Positions 32,303 through 44,933 of a stretch of DNA of 64,000 bases are shown piece by piece (position 1 is the stretch's first letter; each line of letters starts with the position of its first letter). Both the position numbers and the translations under genes were made by a program. This stretch comes from Mixophyes australis. Lineage: Eukaryota; Chordata; Amphibia; Anura; Limnodynastidae. The notes below the pieces were generated by a model. The model made no database searches, had not been told where the DNA came from, and was given only the letters and a program-made list of their open reading frames with translations. The stretch spans positions 277,030,460-277,094,459 of the forward strand of contig JAVHZZ010000002.1 in the NCBI GenBank assembly GCA_036250195.1. Reading direction: 5' to 3'.

Positions 32303-35053
32303 AGGCTGGATTAATTTGCATTACTTGCCCCCAGTGACATCAGCAGTCACCTGACCACAAATTATAAACAATAAAGCTGTGTGTGCACTGCTTGGAGGAA
32401 AAACAGGTGGCGGGATCATGGAGAACGGGGCCCATAAGTGAAAAGTGGACCTTGGCACAGGCGTTTGAAAAATTGGTGATCTGACACAAATCAAACACTC
32501 CTAAAATGAATTAAACATTTCAGCAAAAATTACCTCAACGTCATATTTTTAATATAAATACCGTAAGACTCTTGAATAGCATTAATTGAAGAAACAATGT
32601 TGTTTTGTTAGAAGTTTCTTGTTTCCAGCATTACCATTATCACCCTAATAAGGTACTCTGTGCTCTCATGTAGATGTAGTCATTAAGAGGGGGGATTAAA
32701 GTATCCTCATTTGAATTTGTGGAGCAAGAGAGGATGAAGTTCTCCAGCTATATCATGCAAAAACAAACATTTAATCAGCCTCTTTAGTTACGTTGCTTTC
32801 ATAACTCTATGTGCACTTTTGGGAAGTTACTATGGCATGTATTCCCATGGGAGCTTGAACTTGCCATAAATTAAGGTCACAGGCTGTGTTGCTGGACTGC
32901 TTACCTATAATCTGATCCACAGAATTTGACACTAAATACTATTGTGTAACTACCCACTAATAACTGTATTAAACACTATCCAGCTGCCTACTGTAGCTTT
33001 ATCAATTACCTTATAAATATGACCTTTTCAGTCACTTTTTGTGCATATCTATTATTCTGCCTGTGGCTACAATGCTTACTTGGAAAATGTTTATGTTGAC
33101 GGTCCTGCAACCACTGGCATACATACATTTGACCAATCTATGTGCTGTTTGGACTCATCAACAATATCACCATCAGGACTTCGCTGTGGCAGGTCCTAAT
33201 TCTGCTACTCCCCCAGCACATTAGATTAATTTGCTGTTGATAGACCAGTAGCAACCCAATTGTGAACTACCCAGTTTGGGCAAAGGTGAAAACTGCCCCC
33301 ACCTCCCCGATCAATAGTAATTGATACTAGTTCTTCTTGGATACTAAGACCTTAATCAGTACCAGCAGCAAATTTGGACTAGGACTTCAACGTCCAATAG
33401 CAGCTGATTATAGCCTGCATAAGATTTTTATTAGATAGCAGTTGATGATCTAGAAGTGTGTAATATTAGAATAAAAGGATATCTCAAGAGGGACTTGTCA
33501 GCTGAATTTCAATTTTTGCACTGTCATCTCACTGTTTTGCCTTATTTTTTCCTAGCACCACATTTTGTTTTATGTATATTTTTTTGTTACTACTAAACAA
33601 ATAATTAACAGAGTCACATAAATCTCACTCAATCTCTCTGGACTTCTTTTTATTTTCCCACTTGGGGTATCCAGGTTTACAGCATCTTATCTTTCAGCGG
33701 TAGGTTGGGGGGATGTCGTAGTCCCCTCTGGCAAACATTTTATATAGAATTTAATGTAACAACTTCTACACATCAACCCATAACTCTATAATGGGATGTA
33801 TTTCACTTGAAACTAATGAAGAGGAAGGTCACGTGCTTAACACTATTCCTGACCTGTCCTTCTTCAGTTTATCCCGCACTACCGTATCCCTCTTCCCCTC
33901 TTTCCTCTGGTACAGATTACTATATCCATGTTGTGAAAATGTTATTTGCGTTGCACACTTATTTCAAAATGAGGATTTCTTTTGATGATCACTGTATTGC
34001 TTTGTTTTAGGTGTAACCTTTTCCTCAATATGGAAAGATTAAATGAAAAAACATGACACTCGCCAAAGCAACTCAATTTTTAATGAGTTTACCATACTTC
34101 GGGGGACAGCAATAACAATGCAGAAACCAAAAGTTATTTTATGCAGAAGTGGTGAGCTTGTCAAAGTATAGTAGACTTTTATACTATGTGGTGATTGATG
34201 TGCCTTTCTAATCACTTTTGGATATTTATGATTTAGACTCAAGGGTCTTCATTTAAAATTAAAAGGAAAAATACATTAAATAAATCTGTATTTTGAGTTG
34301 CGTATATCTTGAGATACGTCCAGCTTAAAAACTAGTATTATATACAATCGGAGCCCATGGAGTGGAACTCTGACATCCTGGTGCTCCCAATTTAAAGGAC
34401 TGGGATAGGAAAACTTTTGTGATTGGCTGAGCAGCTATAGACCCTCTTGGTCAATTGAGGACGCAGTAATTAAAGCTCCAGAGCAGTCCTCATCATGTAA
34501 TTTGCTTTTGTTTTTTAACTTTATTCCATGTGGATGCTTAAGAAAGAAGACTATGTTGAGAAAGAAGATTTTGTTTTCATTTCATCAAGCTTGCATTTAA
34601 TTATAGCTTATTTTTAAAATGCCATCCCATAATTATATTATTATTGTTTGGATGCATCATCATTCACATGGGATTAGTGAATAAGATAACTCAACATATA
34701 TGGGTTTATCTGTGCAGACCTGATCAAACATATTATAAATTGAGTGAGCTATGAGGTGCTTTTTTAGCAGCTTTTTCTGCTAATTTTATCAGTTTGAATA
34801 AATTGGTTCAACATATTCATTTCTTCCTTTTACTATTTCGCTAATTTATGATCTTTCAGATAGAAGTTTGATATTATCTTAATGTATACTAATAAAGCTT
34901 GTTATATATATATTTTTTTTTCTCAGAGTGCCCTGGAATATGCACACTCCCTCTGTTATTTCTAATTAATTGCTGAAGTGTATGGGTGCACCACTGCAGG
35001 TTCAGAATTTGAAATTAATGTGATTCGTAAAAATTTATCATAAATATGGCAAT
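32303..35053. other. Intron DNA, nothing firmly recognised
   Basis: 2.75 kb of AT-rich sequence between hAT element 2 and palindromic element B. I see no exon, element ends or arrays apart from a short TA run near 34902. Confidence 0.45.
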
Positions 35054-35067
35054 CATACAATTGTAAG

Positions 35068-36469
35068 ATACGTATAAAAATAGTCAGGTTCTGGGCGCTT
35101 GTAAAGGAAAGATATATCAATTTAATATGGATAGGTCCACAATACGCTCCGGCCGGAACGAGACAGCTTAGATGTGTTAAACAATTAACATGCATCAATT
35201 GACACTGCCGAAAACAATGATAATGGTAAAAAACACTACAAAACTCAGTGTGATTGCAAATATGGTTAGAGTGCACTTGCAGGCTACTAAAATATGAAAT
35301 GACAATTGATATGAACTGCAAAAAGAAAATGTAAGGAAATATATTGTCCAGAGTTGTAAAATAAAAATGTTGGTGATGATGAAAAATGCAAGCAAAAATG
35401 AAATTGGTAGCCGTTACTCACATGAAGCAGGGATGTCTGGCTGTCTATAATGCAGACAAGCACTTAGTAGCAGTCCCAGAGTCTGTGCTGATGAGGTTAG
35501 ATATAACGTTGATTTCAATGATAAAAAGCACCCAGCAGAATGCCAATTATTAAAACAAGAACGAAGAAGAAAGTTCTTCTAGTTCCTAAAAGGAAATCCT
35601 CTCCTTCTTGTTGAAAGAACCGCTTCCCCTGTTTAGCCTCAACTTTATGAGAAAGAGAGAGACTACGTTGGGGATTAGGAGGACTACATTTGGATCATCA
35701 CCACCTATATTCTGCTGGGTACCTGTCCATTATTGGAGGCATTTTGATATCTATACATTTAATCTCAACACGGAGATATCCCGCAGCGTGCACACGCTAT
35801 TTGAGCGGGATCATTTTTTCTTTCAACAAGAAGGAGAGGATTTCCTTTTAGGAACTAGAAGAACTTTCTTCTTCGTTCTTGTTTTAATAATTGGCATTCT
35901 GCTGGGTGCTTTTTATCATTGAAATCAACGTTATATCTAACCTCATCAGCACAGACTCTGGGACTGCTACTATGTGCCTGTCTGCATTATAGACAGCCAG
36001 ACATCCCTGCTTCATGTGAGTAACGGCTACCAATTTCATTTTTGCTTGCATTTTTCATCATCACCAACATTTTTATTTTACAACTCTGGACAATATATTT
36101 CCTTACATTTTCTTTTTGCAGTTCATATCAATTGTCATTTCATATTTTAGTAGCCTGCAAGTGCACTCTAACCATATTTGCAATCACACTGAGTTTGTAG
36201 TGTTTTTTACCATTATCATTGTTTTCGGCAGTGTCAATTGATGCATGTTAATTGTTTAACACATCTAAGCTGTCTCGTTCCGGCCGGAGCGTATTGTGGA
36301 CCTATCCATATTAAATTGATATATCTTTCCTTTACAAGCGCCCAGAACCTGACTATTTTTATACGTATCTAACATTGTTGGGAGTTTAGGGGTCCCCCAT
36401 ACACTCTCAGGTTCGCATTTGGCTGCTTCATATATTTGGAGGAAGCGCAGCCTATCCCTCTTTTTCAAC
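35068..36469. mobile_element. Palindromic retroelement B
   Basis: Flanked by catacaattgtaag at 35054-35067 and 36470-36483 (14-bp perfect duplication). The left arm (35066-35619) and right arm (35818-36370) are reverse complements with only a few differences over about 554 bp. The loop is 198 bp. A 99-bp unpaired tail (36371-36469) separates the right arm from the duplication. The loop contains CCTCAAC and GTTGGGG, which can pair, around a segment GAAAGAGAGAGACTAC that might be a ruined hammerhead core. The arms carry no protein signature I recognise. Confidence 0.75.
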
Positions 36470-36939
36470 CATACAATTGTAAGAAAATATTTTTACTCTG
36501 ATTCCTGGTTGAAGTGAGAACCTACCTGGTGCGGTATATATATTTTTTCTTATATTTTTAAAATGTGTCAGTGCATTATTTGTTTATTTATATTGTATTT
36601 TTATACTGGACAGGGAGCCTTACAAACCCTGGTCTATTATACTGGAACCACAGAGGTCTTGGCACATGTGCAATCGGGCAAAATTAAGTTTTACGTCACG
36701 CAAATGGACCTATATCCAACTCTAAATAAGGTCCAAAATGGGCACTGGAGCCTATTGTGCATGGTATCTACAGTCATGGGCAAAAGTTTTGAGAATGACA
36801 CAAATATTATTTTTCACAAAGTCTACTGCCTCAGTTTTTATGATGGCAATTTGCATATACTCCAGAATGTCATGAAGAGTAATCAGATGAATTGCAATTA
36901 ATTTCAAAGTTCCTCTTTGCCATGACAATGAACTTGATC

Positions 36940-38774
36940 AATAGATTACAATGCTGGGCGCTCATCAGATATTTAACCTAGTAATCTGGATACCTAATAT
37001 TCAACTAAATATACTTCAATTGGTTGTATAAAAGATAGACATTTATTATAATACAATAAAAGCTATGAAACATCAATGGAAAATAGTTCCACTTCAATAT
37101 GATGTGGTGTAGACAGCAAGATACATAATACCAAACTTATTACATGAAAAGATGGCAAGTGAATGGCAGTTTATGTCCCAAGAAATGTATGAAAAATCCT
37201 CAATAGATAAATAAATGGTGTAATCTAGACAAATGAACACATTACCAAATTAATTACATGAAAAAAATGACAGATACATCGCAATTAATGTCTCCAAGGG
37301 TTACATGGGAAATTCAATCTCATCAGTAAATGATCTCTAGCAGTGATCAACATATAAACGCAGATCTAATCATACAAACTGATGGCGCAAGCTGTTTTAA
37401 ATGTGTTCCATATACATAAAATATATATAAAAACAGTGTGTAAATAACAGTCCTCAGAAGGTTGTAAGCTAGTGAGTTCAGTATCCGTCGCACTTGGCAT
37501 CAACAGTAACAATAAAATAAAATAAAATAAAATAAAATAAATAATGAAATGAATCAGCCCACTAGTTGTAAAGTTCTGTACACTTGTTCCAGTAAAACGG
37601 AGTATAACTCCGTGTCTTTAAGATGGCATGATACTTGCGATTAGCTGTTTGGGAGTATAGGGTCCAAGTTTAAACGAGTAATCCAGTGTATTGTCCCAAT
37701 AAAATATAGCCCTTGAGAAAGTCCGTACCAGGACGAAACGCGTTGGGTCTCCACCCATTATTACTCTATTGGCCAATAGCACTAACCGGAAGTGACGTCA
37801 ATACCGGAAGTGCGGTTGCGTTCCACAGTGGAACGCATCATCAGTCGTGAATAGCAGCGGCGTGATCACCCGCTGCTCAATCTTAATCTTTTTCTCTTTT
37901 TTCTTTTATTTGGACCAGTCTACATTTTATTGGGACAATACACTGGATTACTCGTTTAAACTTGGACCCTATACTCCCAAACAGCTAATCGCAAGTATCA
38001 TGCCATCTTAAAGACACGGAGTTATACTCCGTTTTACTGGAACAAGTGTACAGAACTTTACAACTAGTGGGCTGATTCATTTCATTATTTATTTTATTTA
38101 TTTTATTTTATTTTATTGTTACTGTTGATGCCAAGTGCGACGGATACTGAACTCACTAGCTTACAACCTTCTGAGGACTGTTATTTACACACTGTTTTTA
38201 TATATATTTTATGTATATGGAACACATTTAAAACAGCTTGCGCCATCAGTTTGTATGATTAGATCTGCGTTTATATGTTGATCACTGCTAGAGATCATTT
38301 ACTGATGAGATTGAATTTCCCATGTAACGCTTGGAGACATTAATTGCGATGTATCTGTCATTTTTTTCATGTAATTAATTTGGTAACATGTGTTCATTTG
38401 TCTAGATTACACCATTTATTTATCTATTGAGGATTTTTCATACATTTCTTGGGACATAAACTGCCATTCACTTGCCATCTTTTCATGTAATAAGTTTGGT
38501 ATTATGTATCTTGCTGTCTACACCACATCATATTGAAGTGGAACTATTTTCCATTGATGTTTCATAGCTTTTATTGTATTATAATAAATGTCTATCTTTT
38601 ATACAACCAATTGAAGTATATTTAGTTGAATATTAGGTATCCAGATTACTAGGTTAAATATCTGATGAGCGCCCAGCATTGTAATCTATTGATATATTAT
38701 TAAAGGGAGGGATACCCTTAGCAGGTGCAGCTCTCACAAACCTTGGGTGGAGAGCGCGATTCCATATTGTAAAA
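36940..38774. mobile_element. Palindromic retroelement C with hammerhead motif in loop
   Basis: aatgaacttgatc is duplicated at 36927-36939 and 38775-38787 (13 bp, perfect), and the interrupted Tc1 element confirms the borders independently. The arms, 36940-37705 and 37924-38690, are reverse complements over about 766 bp and very similar; each contains an AAAAT or ATTTT pentamer run. The loop (37706-37923) holds a hammerhead-like core at 37708-37749. A tail of 84 bp (38691-38774) follows the right arm and ends TATTGTAAAA. No coding sequence was found. Confidence 0.82.
37708..37749 (+). ncRNA. Hammerhead-ribozyme-like motif in palindrome loop
   Basis: Stem I is CCC (37710-37712) with GGG (37745-37747) plus a G-U pair. 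The first core box reads TTGAGAA where CTGANGA is expected. Stem II is GTCC (37721-37724) with GGAC (37731-37734), closing a six-base loop. GAAAC (37735-37739) is intact, and a two-pair stem III with loop GC and cleavage base T follows. The layout matches the minimal type I hammerheads known from Penelope-like and other retroelements. C3 to T and G8 to A changes should abolish cleavage in this copy. Confidence 0.55.
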
Positions 38775-38993
38775 AATGAACTTGATCCCCAAAACAATGT
38801 TTCCACTACATTTCAGCCCTGCCATAAAAGGATCAGCTGACAACAGGACGATGATTCTCTCGTTAACACAATTGAGAGTGTTGACGAGGACAAGGCTGGA
38901 GATCACTCTGTCATTCTGATTGAGTTAGAATAACAGACTGGAATCTTTAAAGGTAGGGTGGTGCTTAAATTCATTGTTCTTCCTCTGTTAACC

Positions 38994-39995
38994 ATGGTTA
39001 TCTGCAAGGAAACACATGCAGTCGTTATTGCTTTGCATAAAAAGGGCTTCACAGGCAAGAATATTGCTGCTAGCAAGATTGCACCTAAATCCACCATTTA
39101 TCGGATCATCAAGGACATCAAGAAGAGAGGTTCTATATTTGTGAAGGCTTCATGGTGCCCAAGAATGTCCAGCAAGCGCCAGGACGTCTCTCGAAGTTGA
39201 TTCAGCTGCTGGATCGGGGCACCACCAGTGCAGCGCTTCCTCAGGAATGGCAGCAGGCAGGTGTGAGTGCACCTACACGCACAGTGACGTTAAGATATTT
39301 GGAGGATGGCCTGGTGAACAAGAAGGCCAGCAAAGAAGCCACTTCTCTCCAGAAAAAACATCACGGATAGACTGATATTCTGCAAAAGGTACAGGGATTG
39401 GACTGCTGAGGACTGGGGTAAGGTAATTTTCCATGATGAATATCCTGCCAGATTATTTGGGGCATCTGGAAATACGCTTGTCTGGAGAAGGAAAGGTGAG
39501 CGCTACCATCAGTCCTGTGTCATGCCAACAGTAAAGCATCCTGAGACCATTCATGTGTGGAGTTGCTTCTCAGCCAATGGAGTGAGCTCCCTCACAATTT
39601 TGCCCAACAACACAGCCCTGAAAAAAGAATGGTACCAAAATATCCTCCAAGAGCAACTTCTTCCAACCATCCAAGAACAGTTTGGTGATGAACAATTCCT
39701 GTTCTAGCATGATTGTGCTCCTTGCCATAAGGCAACAGTGAAAACTAAGTGGCTCGGGGATCAAAACATCGAACTTTTGGGTCAATGGCCAGGAAACTCC
39801 CCTATTGAGAACCTGAGGTCAATTCTCAAGAGGCGAGTGGACAAACAAAAACCCACAAATTCTGACAAACTCCAAGCATTGATTAGGCAAGAATGGGCGG
39901 CCATCAGTCAATATGTGGCCGAGAAGTTGATTGACAGCATGCCAGGGCGAATTGCAGAGGTCTTCAAAAAGAAAGGTCACCACTGCAAATATTGA
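38994..39995 (+). pseudogene. Tc1-like transposase of element 2, decayed
   Basis: The N-terminal DNA-binding part starts MVICKETHAVVIALHKKGFT and continues IAPKSTIYRIIKDIKKRGS. After frame changes RLSKLIQLLDRGTTSAALPQ follows, then PETIHVWSCFSANGVSSLTI near 39545, HDCAPCHKATVKTKWLGDQN near 39709 after a stop, and PGNSPIENLRSILKRRVDKQ. It ends FKKKGHHCKY. The catalytic domain is of the DDE type used by Tc1 elements, but stops near 39369 and 39705 and several shifts inactivate it. Confidence 0.88.
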
Positions 39996-40175
39996 CTCTT
40001 TGCATAAACTTAATGTAATTGTCAATAAAAGCCTTTGACAATTATGAAATACTTGTAATTTTACTTCAGTATACCATAGCAACATCTGACAAAATGGTCG
40101 AAAACACTGAAGCAGCAAACTTTGTAAAAACCAATACTTGTGTCATCCTCAAAACTTTTGCCCATGACTGTAAAC

Positions 40176-40355
40176 CAGAGGTGCCCAAGCTCAGTCCTCA
40201 AGAGCTACAGTTCATGTTTTCAGGATTTTTTTTAATCATGCACAGATTTAATCTATTTTGCTGTGTCAGTAATAATCCCACCTGTTTCTACTGACAGAAA
40301 TCCTGAAAACATGTCCTGTTTGGTAACTTTTGAGGACTGGGTTTGATCACTTCTG
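40176..40355. mobile_element. hAT-like MITE next to Tc1 element 2
   Basis: The ends CAGAGGTGCCCAAGCTCAGT and, inverted, CAGAAGTGATCAAACCCAGT are imperfect inverted repeats. The flanks CTGTAAAC and ATCTAAAC match at 6 of 8 positions. Inside, GTTTTCAGGATT and its inverse AATCCTGAAAAC-like segment form a further hairpin. Its left duplication overlaps the end of the Tc1 element, so it came later. Confidence 0.7.
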
Positions 40356-40363
40356 ATCTAAAC

Positions 40364-41056
40364 AATCTGGTTAAGCATTTGGAATGATAGTGTAAATATA
40401 TTTCTTATCTTTGCATGGTTTAATTTCAACTATATAATATGCTGGGTATTCAGCTATAATGCTGGTTATTGGGTCTTTAGAACAGAATAGTCATTTGGGT
40501 CTATATATTACACTGACCATGTGGTTGTATTATTATATTATTATGTATAGGGTTTTTTGATTCCCAACGTTGACAACTTTCAATGGCTGAAAACCCAAAA
40601 CTTCACCATTTGAAATGTAAGAGTTTTAGTGGTTAAAATTGTGGCAATTCAAGGAGGATTAGTCCTGTATAAAATAATTCTGGTTGAAACTCTGTTGATG
40701 TATTGTACAACTAATTTGTACTGCAACACAACATGGGATAATTGGGCACACATCCATTAATAATTTTCTATTTGTGTATCTCTATATTTCATTTTCCTCA
40801 ATGGGATCTTGATCTATACTGCTGGATTATTATCATATAACTTTACATACATGGGGGAGTACTAAACTTCATTAGTGTTTAAGGCAGCGGTCAAAGTGAA
40901 AAATGGAAAATATAAGCGAATGGAGGATGAAGACTTAATTTTTTTAAAATTGTATTTTATTTTTTAACAATTGTCCCCTCTGTGCATTCCCATCCTCTAT
41001 TACTACTTGTATTCTATGGTGACTACACCCCTGATGTACCTATGCTCCAGCACCAT
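40364..41056. other. Intron DNA, nothing recognised
   Basis: No gene or repeat ends seen before the start of the minisatellite. Confidence 0.4.
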
Positions 41057-41650
41057 CTTTTCCCCTATCCCTCTCACATACCCCCATCACCATTTTCTCC
41101 TCAGTCCCTCTCACATATCCCCCAGCACAATCTTCTCCTCTGTCCCTCTCACATATCCCCCTGCACCATCTTCTCCTCTGTCCCTCTCACATATCTCCAT
41201 CACAATTTTCTCCTCTGTCCCTCTCACATATCCCCCAGCACCATCTTCTCTTCTGGCCCTCTCACATATCCCCCTGCACAATTTTCTCTTCCTGCCCTCT
41301 CACATATTCCCTAGCACCATCTTCTCCTCTGTCCCTCAGCACCATCTTCTCCTCTGTCCCTCTCACATATCCCCCTGCACCATCTTTTTCCCCCTCCCTC
41401 TCACATATCCCCCTACACCATCTTCTGCCCCTCCCTCTCACTTATAACCCTGCACCATCTTCTGCCCCTTCCATCTCACATATCCACCTGCACCATCTTC
41501 TGCCCCCTCCCACTCACTTATCCCCCTACACCATCTTCTCCCCTCTCTCACATATCCCCCAGCACCACCTTCTCCCCTGTCCCTCTCACATGTCTCCCTG
41601 CAACATCATCTGCCCTGTTCCTCTCACGTCTCCCTGCACAATCTTCCACC
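41057..41650. repeat. 38-bp minisatellite
   Basis: About fifteen units of CCCTCTCACATATCCCCCTG plus CACCATCTTCTCCTCTGT, some shortened. The plus strand is strongly pyrimidine-rich, giving meaningless open frames. Confidence 0.92.
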
Positions 41651-42889
41651 TTGTCTCTCACACACTTGCGGCAACCCCTCCAACCCACCCAGTTCAAAAC
41701 ATTTTTAAAAAAATCATTGGGGCACAAATGGAATCTGTTTCCAGATTGCAGACAACAGTGCCAGTTCAGAAGTGCCGGTATGACATACCATCTCACACCG
41801 GCACACTTCGAGCACTGGTGTAGGGTATAAAAATATAAATATCCGATAAATAACTGCAGGCTCGGATTGTGCTCATTTGTTCCCTCACCTCTCATGCCTC
41901 TTTCCTCCAGTCATTGACTATTTACCTTTGGGGACTTAATTTCCTGCTGGTTTGGCTATTGGTTTGCTGTGTATTCGATTGTTTTACCTATTTTGTAGTG
42001 CACTGTTTTTGCCTCTATTATAAATGTCATGTTTTGCCTGGTATGGTTTCATCATATCCTCTATGCACGGTGCTGTGGACACTTTGTGAGGCCTTATAAA
42101 TAAAAAATATTAATAATTATGATAATAGTTATGCTTTTCAGTTAAAAATGCCCATGTTTATATAGTCATAAAATAAAGAATAAACTATTTATTAAGTAAA
42201 GCACAACCTTGAATTTAAGGTTTTTAAAATTATGGTTTAAAAAAAACCTCTATTCTCTGAATAGAAAACATTATTATCAAAAGAAGTTCCATGAACACTG
42301 CTCACATTGAAAAAATATTTTTAAACCAAACAGACCCTATGCAAGTTTCTTTAACTTATCTATGTGTTTTATAACAGCTCTGAATCTAAAACATCATAAG
42401 TTATATGCAAATACCCAAACTTGTAAATCTACCCAGTAATAACATACTTTTAGTTGTATGGAGTTTAAGATTAAAATGATAATGTGTATGCAGTAAAAAC
42501 AATGATGATTCACACGACAACTGACTCCTCACCCACCACATCAAAAAAGGCTGAAAACCTAGGTAAAAAGAGTCTTCTGATAAAAAATACACTGTTTTTC
42601 CAGCACGCTGACTGACCTTTTTGCTTACAAAGACACATTTCAGCAATCATCAGCAAAATGTGAAAAATAAATCCAGACTACGCTAGGAAGGGACAGCTGA
42701 ACAATGGATGCCAGGCATTTACACTTCCTCTTATTCCTGGCAGTTGAAACCACAGCGGGGAGCAGATTTATAGGTCCTAAAGACTAGTCCTATAAAGGAA
42801 AGGTGTATGTTTGAAATGTGCTTGTTCTCTGCAGAAGCATTACAGAAAAGGTCATGAGTGGAATATAGATTTAATATATACATAATTAT

Positions 42890-42895
<6 letters not shown>
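41651..42895. other. Intron DNA with an L2-type 3' tail
   Basis: About 41870-42115 resembles an L2 3' non-coding end on the plus strand, finishing GAGGCCTTATAAATAAAAAA and irregular AAT/TAA repeats. The rest shows nothing recognisable. Confidence 0.45.
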
Positions 42896-42946
<51 letters not shown>

Positions 42947-42990
42947 CACACACATATACACAAACACACATATAAACACACACATATGAC
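42896..42990. repeat. (TA)n followed by (CA)n microsatellite
   Basis: About twenty-one TA units (42897-42939) lead into CA-rich sequence to about 42990, just before the purine tract. Confidence 0.95.
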
Positions 42991-42991
42991 A

Positions 42992-44933
42992 CACACAGCG
43001 AGAGAGAGAAAGAGGGAGCGAGAAAAAAAAGCGAGAACGAGCAAAAGAAAAAAGCGTGAAAGAGAGAAAAAAACAAAGCGAGCGCGAGACAAAAAAGCGC
43101 TCAAGAGAGAAAGAGAAAGCGCGCGAGAGAGAAAGCGAGAAAGAAAAAGTGCGAGAGAGAGAGAAAAGCGAGACAGAGTGAAAAGCGACAGAGACAAAAG
43201 CGACAGAGAGACAAAAGCGAGAGACAAAAGCGAGAGAGAGAGAGAGACAAAGCGAGAGAAAAAGCGAGAGAGAAAGAGAGAAAAAAAGCAAGAGAAAGAG
43301 CGAGAGAAAAAAGCGAGAGAGCGAGAGAGAAAAACGAGAGAGAAAAGCAAGCAAGAAGAGTGAGAGAGAGAGAAGAGCGAGAGAAAAACAAGAGAGAGGG
43401 GCGAGAGAGAAAGAGGGAAAAGCGAGAGAGAGGGGCGAGAGAGAAAGAGGGAAAAGCGAGAGAGAGAGAAAAGCAAGAGGGAAAAGCGAGAGAGAGAGAA
43501 AAGCAAGAGGGAAAAGCGAGAGAGAGAGAAAAGCAAGAGGGAAAAGCGAGAGAGAGAGAAAAGCAAGAGGGAAAAGCGAGAGAAAGAGAAAAGTAGGTGG
43601 GAAAAGCGAGAGAAAGAGAAAAGTAGGTGGGAAAAGCGAGAGAGAGAGAAAAGAAAGAGAGAAAAGAAAGAGAAAAGCAAAAGAGAAAAGAAAGAGAAAA
43701 GCAAGAGAGAAAAGTAAGAAAAAAGCAAGAGAGAAAAGCGAGAGAGCAAGAGAGAGAGAAAAGCGAGAGAGCAAGAGAGAGAGAAAAGCGAGAGAGCAAG
43801 AGAGAGAGAAAAGCGAGAGAGCAAGAGAGAGAGAAAAGCGAGAGAGCAAGAGAGAGAGAAAAGCGACAGAGCAAGAGAGAGAGAAAAGCGACAGAGCAAG
43901 AGAGAGAGAAAAGCGACAGAGCAAGAGAGAGAGAAAAGCGACAGAGCAAGAGAGAGAGAAAAGCGACAGAGCAAGAGAGAGAGAAAAGCGACAGAGCAAG
44001 AGAGAGAGAAAAGCGAGAGAGCAAGAGAGAGAGAAAAGCGAGAGAGCAAGAGAGAGAGTGACGAGAGAGAGAGGCGAGAGAGTGGCGAGAGAGAGAGGCG
44101 AGAGAGAGGCGAGAGAGAGGCGTGAGAGAAAAGCCAGAGAGAGAGGCGCGAGAGAAAGAGAAAAGTGAGAGAGAGAGAGAGAAAAGCGCGCGAGAGAGAG
44201 AGAAAAGCAAGAGAGAGAGAGAAAAGCGAGAGAGAGAGAGAAAAGCGAGAGAGAGAGAGAAAAGCGAGACAGAGAGAAAAGCGAGACAGAGAGAAAAGCG
44301 AGACAGAGAGAAAAGCGAGACAGAGAGAAAAGCGAGACAGAGAGAAAAGCGAGACAGAGAGAAAAGCGAGACAGAGAGAGAGCAAGCGAGAGAAAAGCAA
44401 GAGCGAGAGAAAAGTGCGAGAGAGAAAGAGAGAAAAGCGCAGGCGAGAGAAAGAAAAGCGCAGGCGAGAGAGAGAAAAGCGCGAGCGAGAGAGAGAAAAG
44501 CGCAAGCGAGAGAGAAAAGCGAGAGAGAAAAGCGAGCGAGAGAGAGAAAAGCGAGAGAGAGAGAGAGAAAAGCGAGTGAGAGAGAGAAAAGCGAGAGAGA
44601 GAGAAAAAGAAAAGCGAGAGAAAAGCGAGAGAGAAAAAGAAAAGCGAGAGAGAAAAGCGAGAGAGAAAAGCGAGAGAGAGAAAAGCGAGAGTGAGAAAAG
44701 CGAGAGTGAGAGAAAGAGCGAGAAAAGCGAGAGCGAGAGAGAGAGAGAGAAAAGCGCGAGACAGAAAAGCGAGAGACAGAAAAGCAAGAGAGAGAGCGTG
44801 AGACAGAAAAGCGAGAGAGAGTGAAAAGCAAGACCGAAAAGCAAGACCGAAAAGCAAGAGAGAGCGAAAAGCAAGAGAGAGCGAAAAGCAAGAGAAAAGA
44901 AAGAGAGAGAGAAAGAAAGAGAAAAGCGAGAGT
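42992..44933. repeat. 1.9-kb homopurine tract of GAGAAAAGCGA-type repeats
   Basis: The plus strand is almost wholly A and G, broken mainly by the C of GCG. Tandem units change along its length: 20-29-bp GAGAAAAGCAAGAGGGAAAA units near 43450-43620, a 28-bp GAGAAAAGCGAGAGAGCAAG family near 43730-44050, and 16-bp GAGACAGAGAGAAAAGC units near 44270-44370. The open frames of up to 735 codons rich in Ser, Leu and Phe on the minus strand are by-products of the missing stop triplets. Confidence 0.95.

Larger units (their letters stand above)
36771..40170 (+). mobile_element. Tc1/mariner element 2, interrupted
   Basis: The left end CAGTCATGGGCAAAAGTTTT and the right end AAAACTTTTGCCCATGACTG are perfect inverted repeats, each next to the TA duplication. 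Subtracting the 1.85-kb palindromic insertion leaves about 1.55 kb, the normal size. The transposase reads on the plus strand and is decayed. Confidence 0.93.

Noticed and set aside
40971..41447. Plus-strand 158-codon Ser/Pro frame
   Set aside because: Translation of the 38-bp CCCTCTCACATATCC minisatellite.
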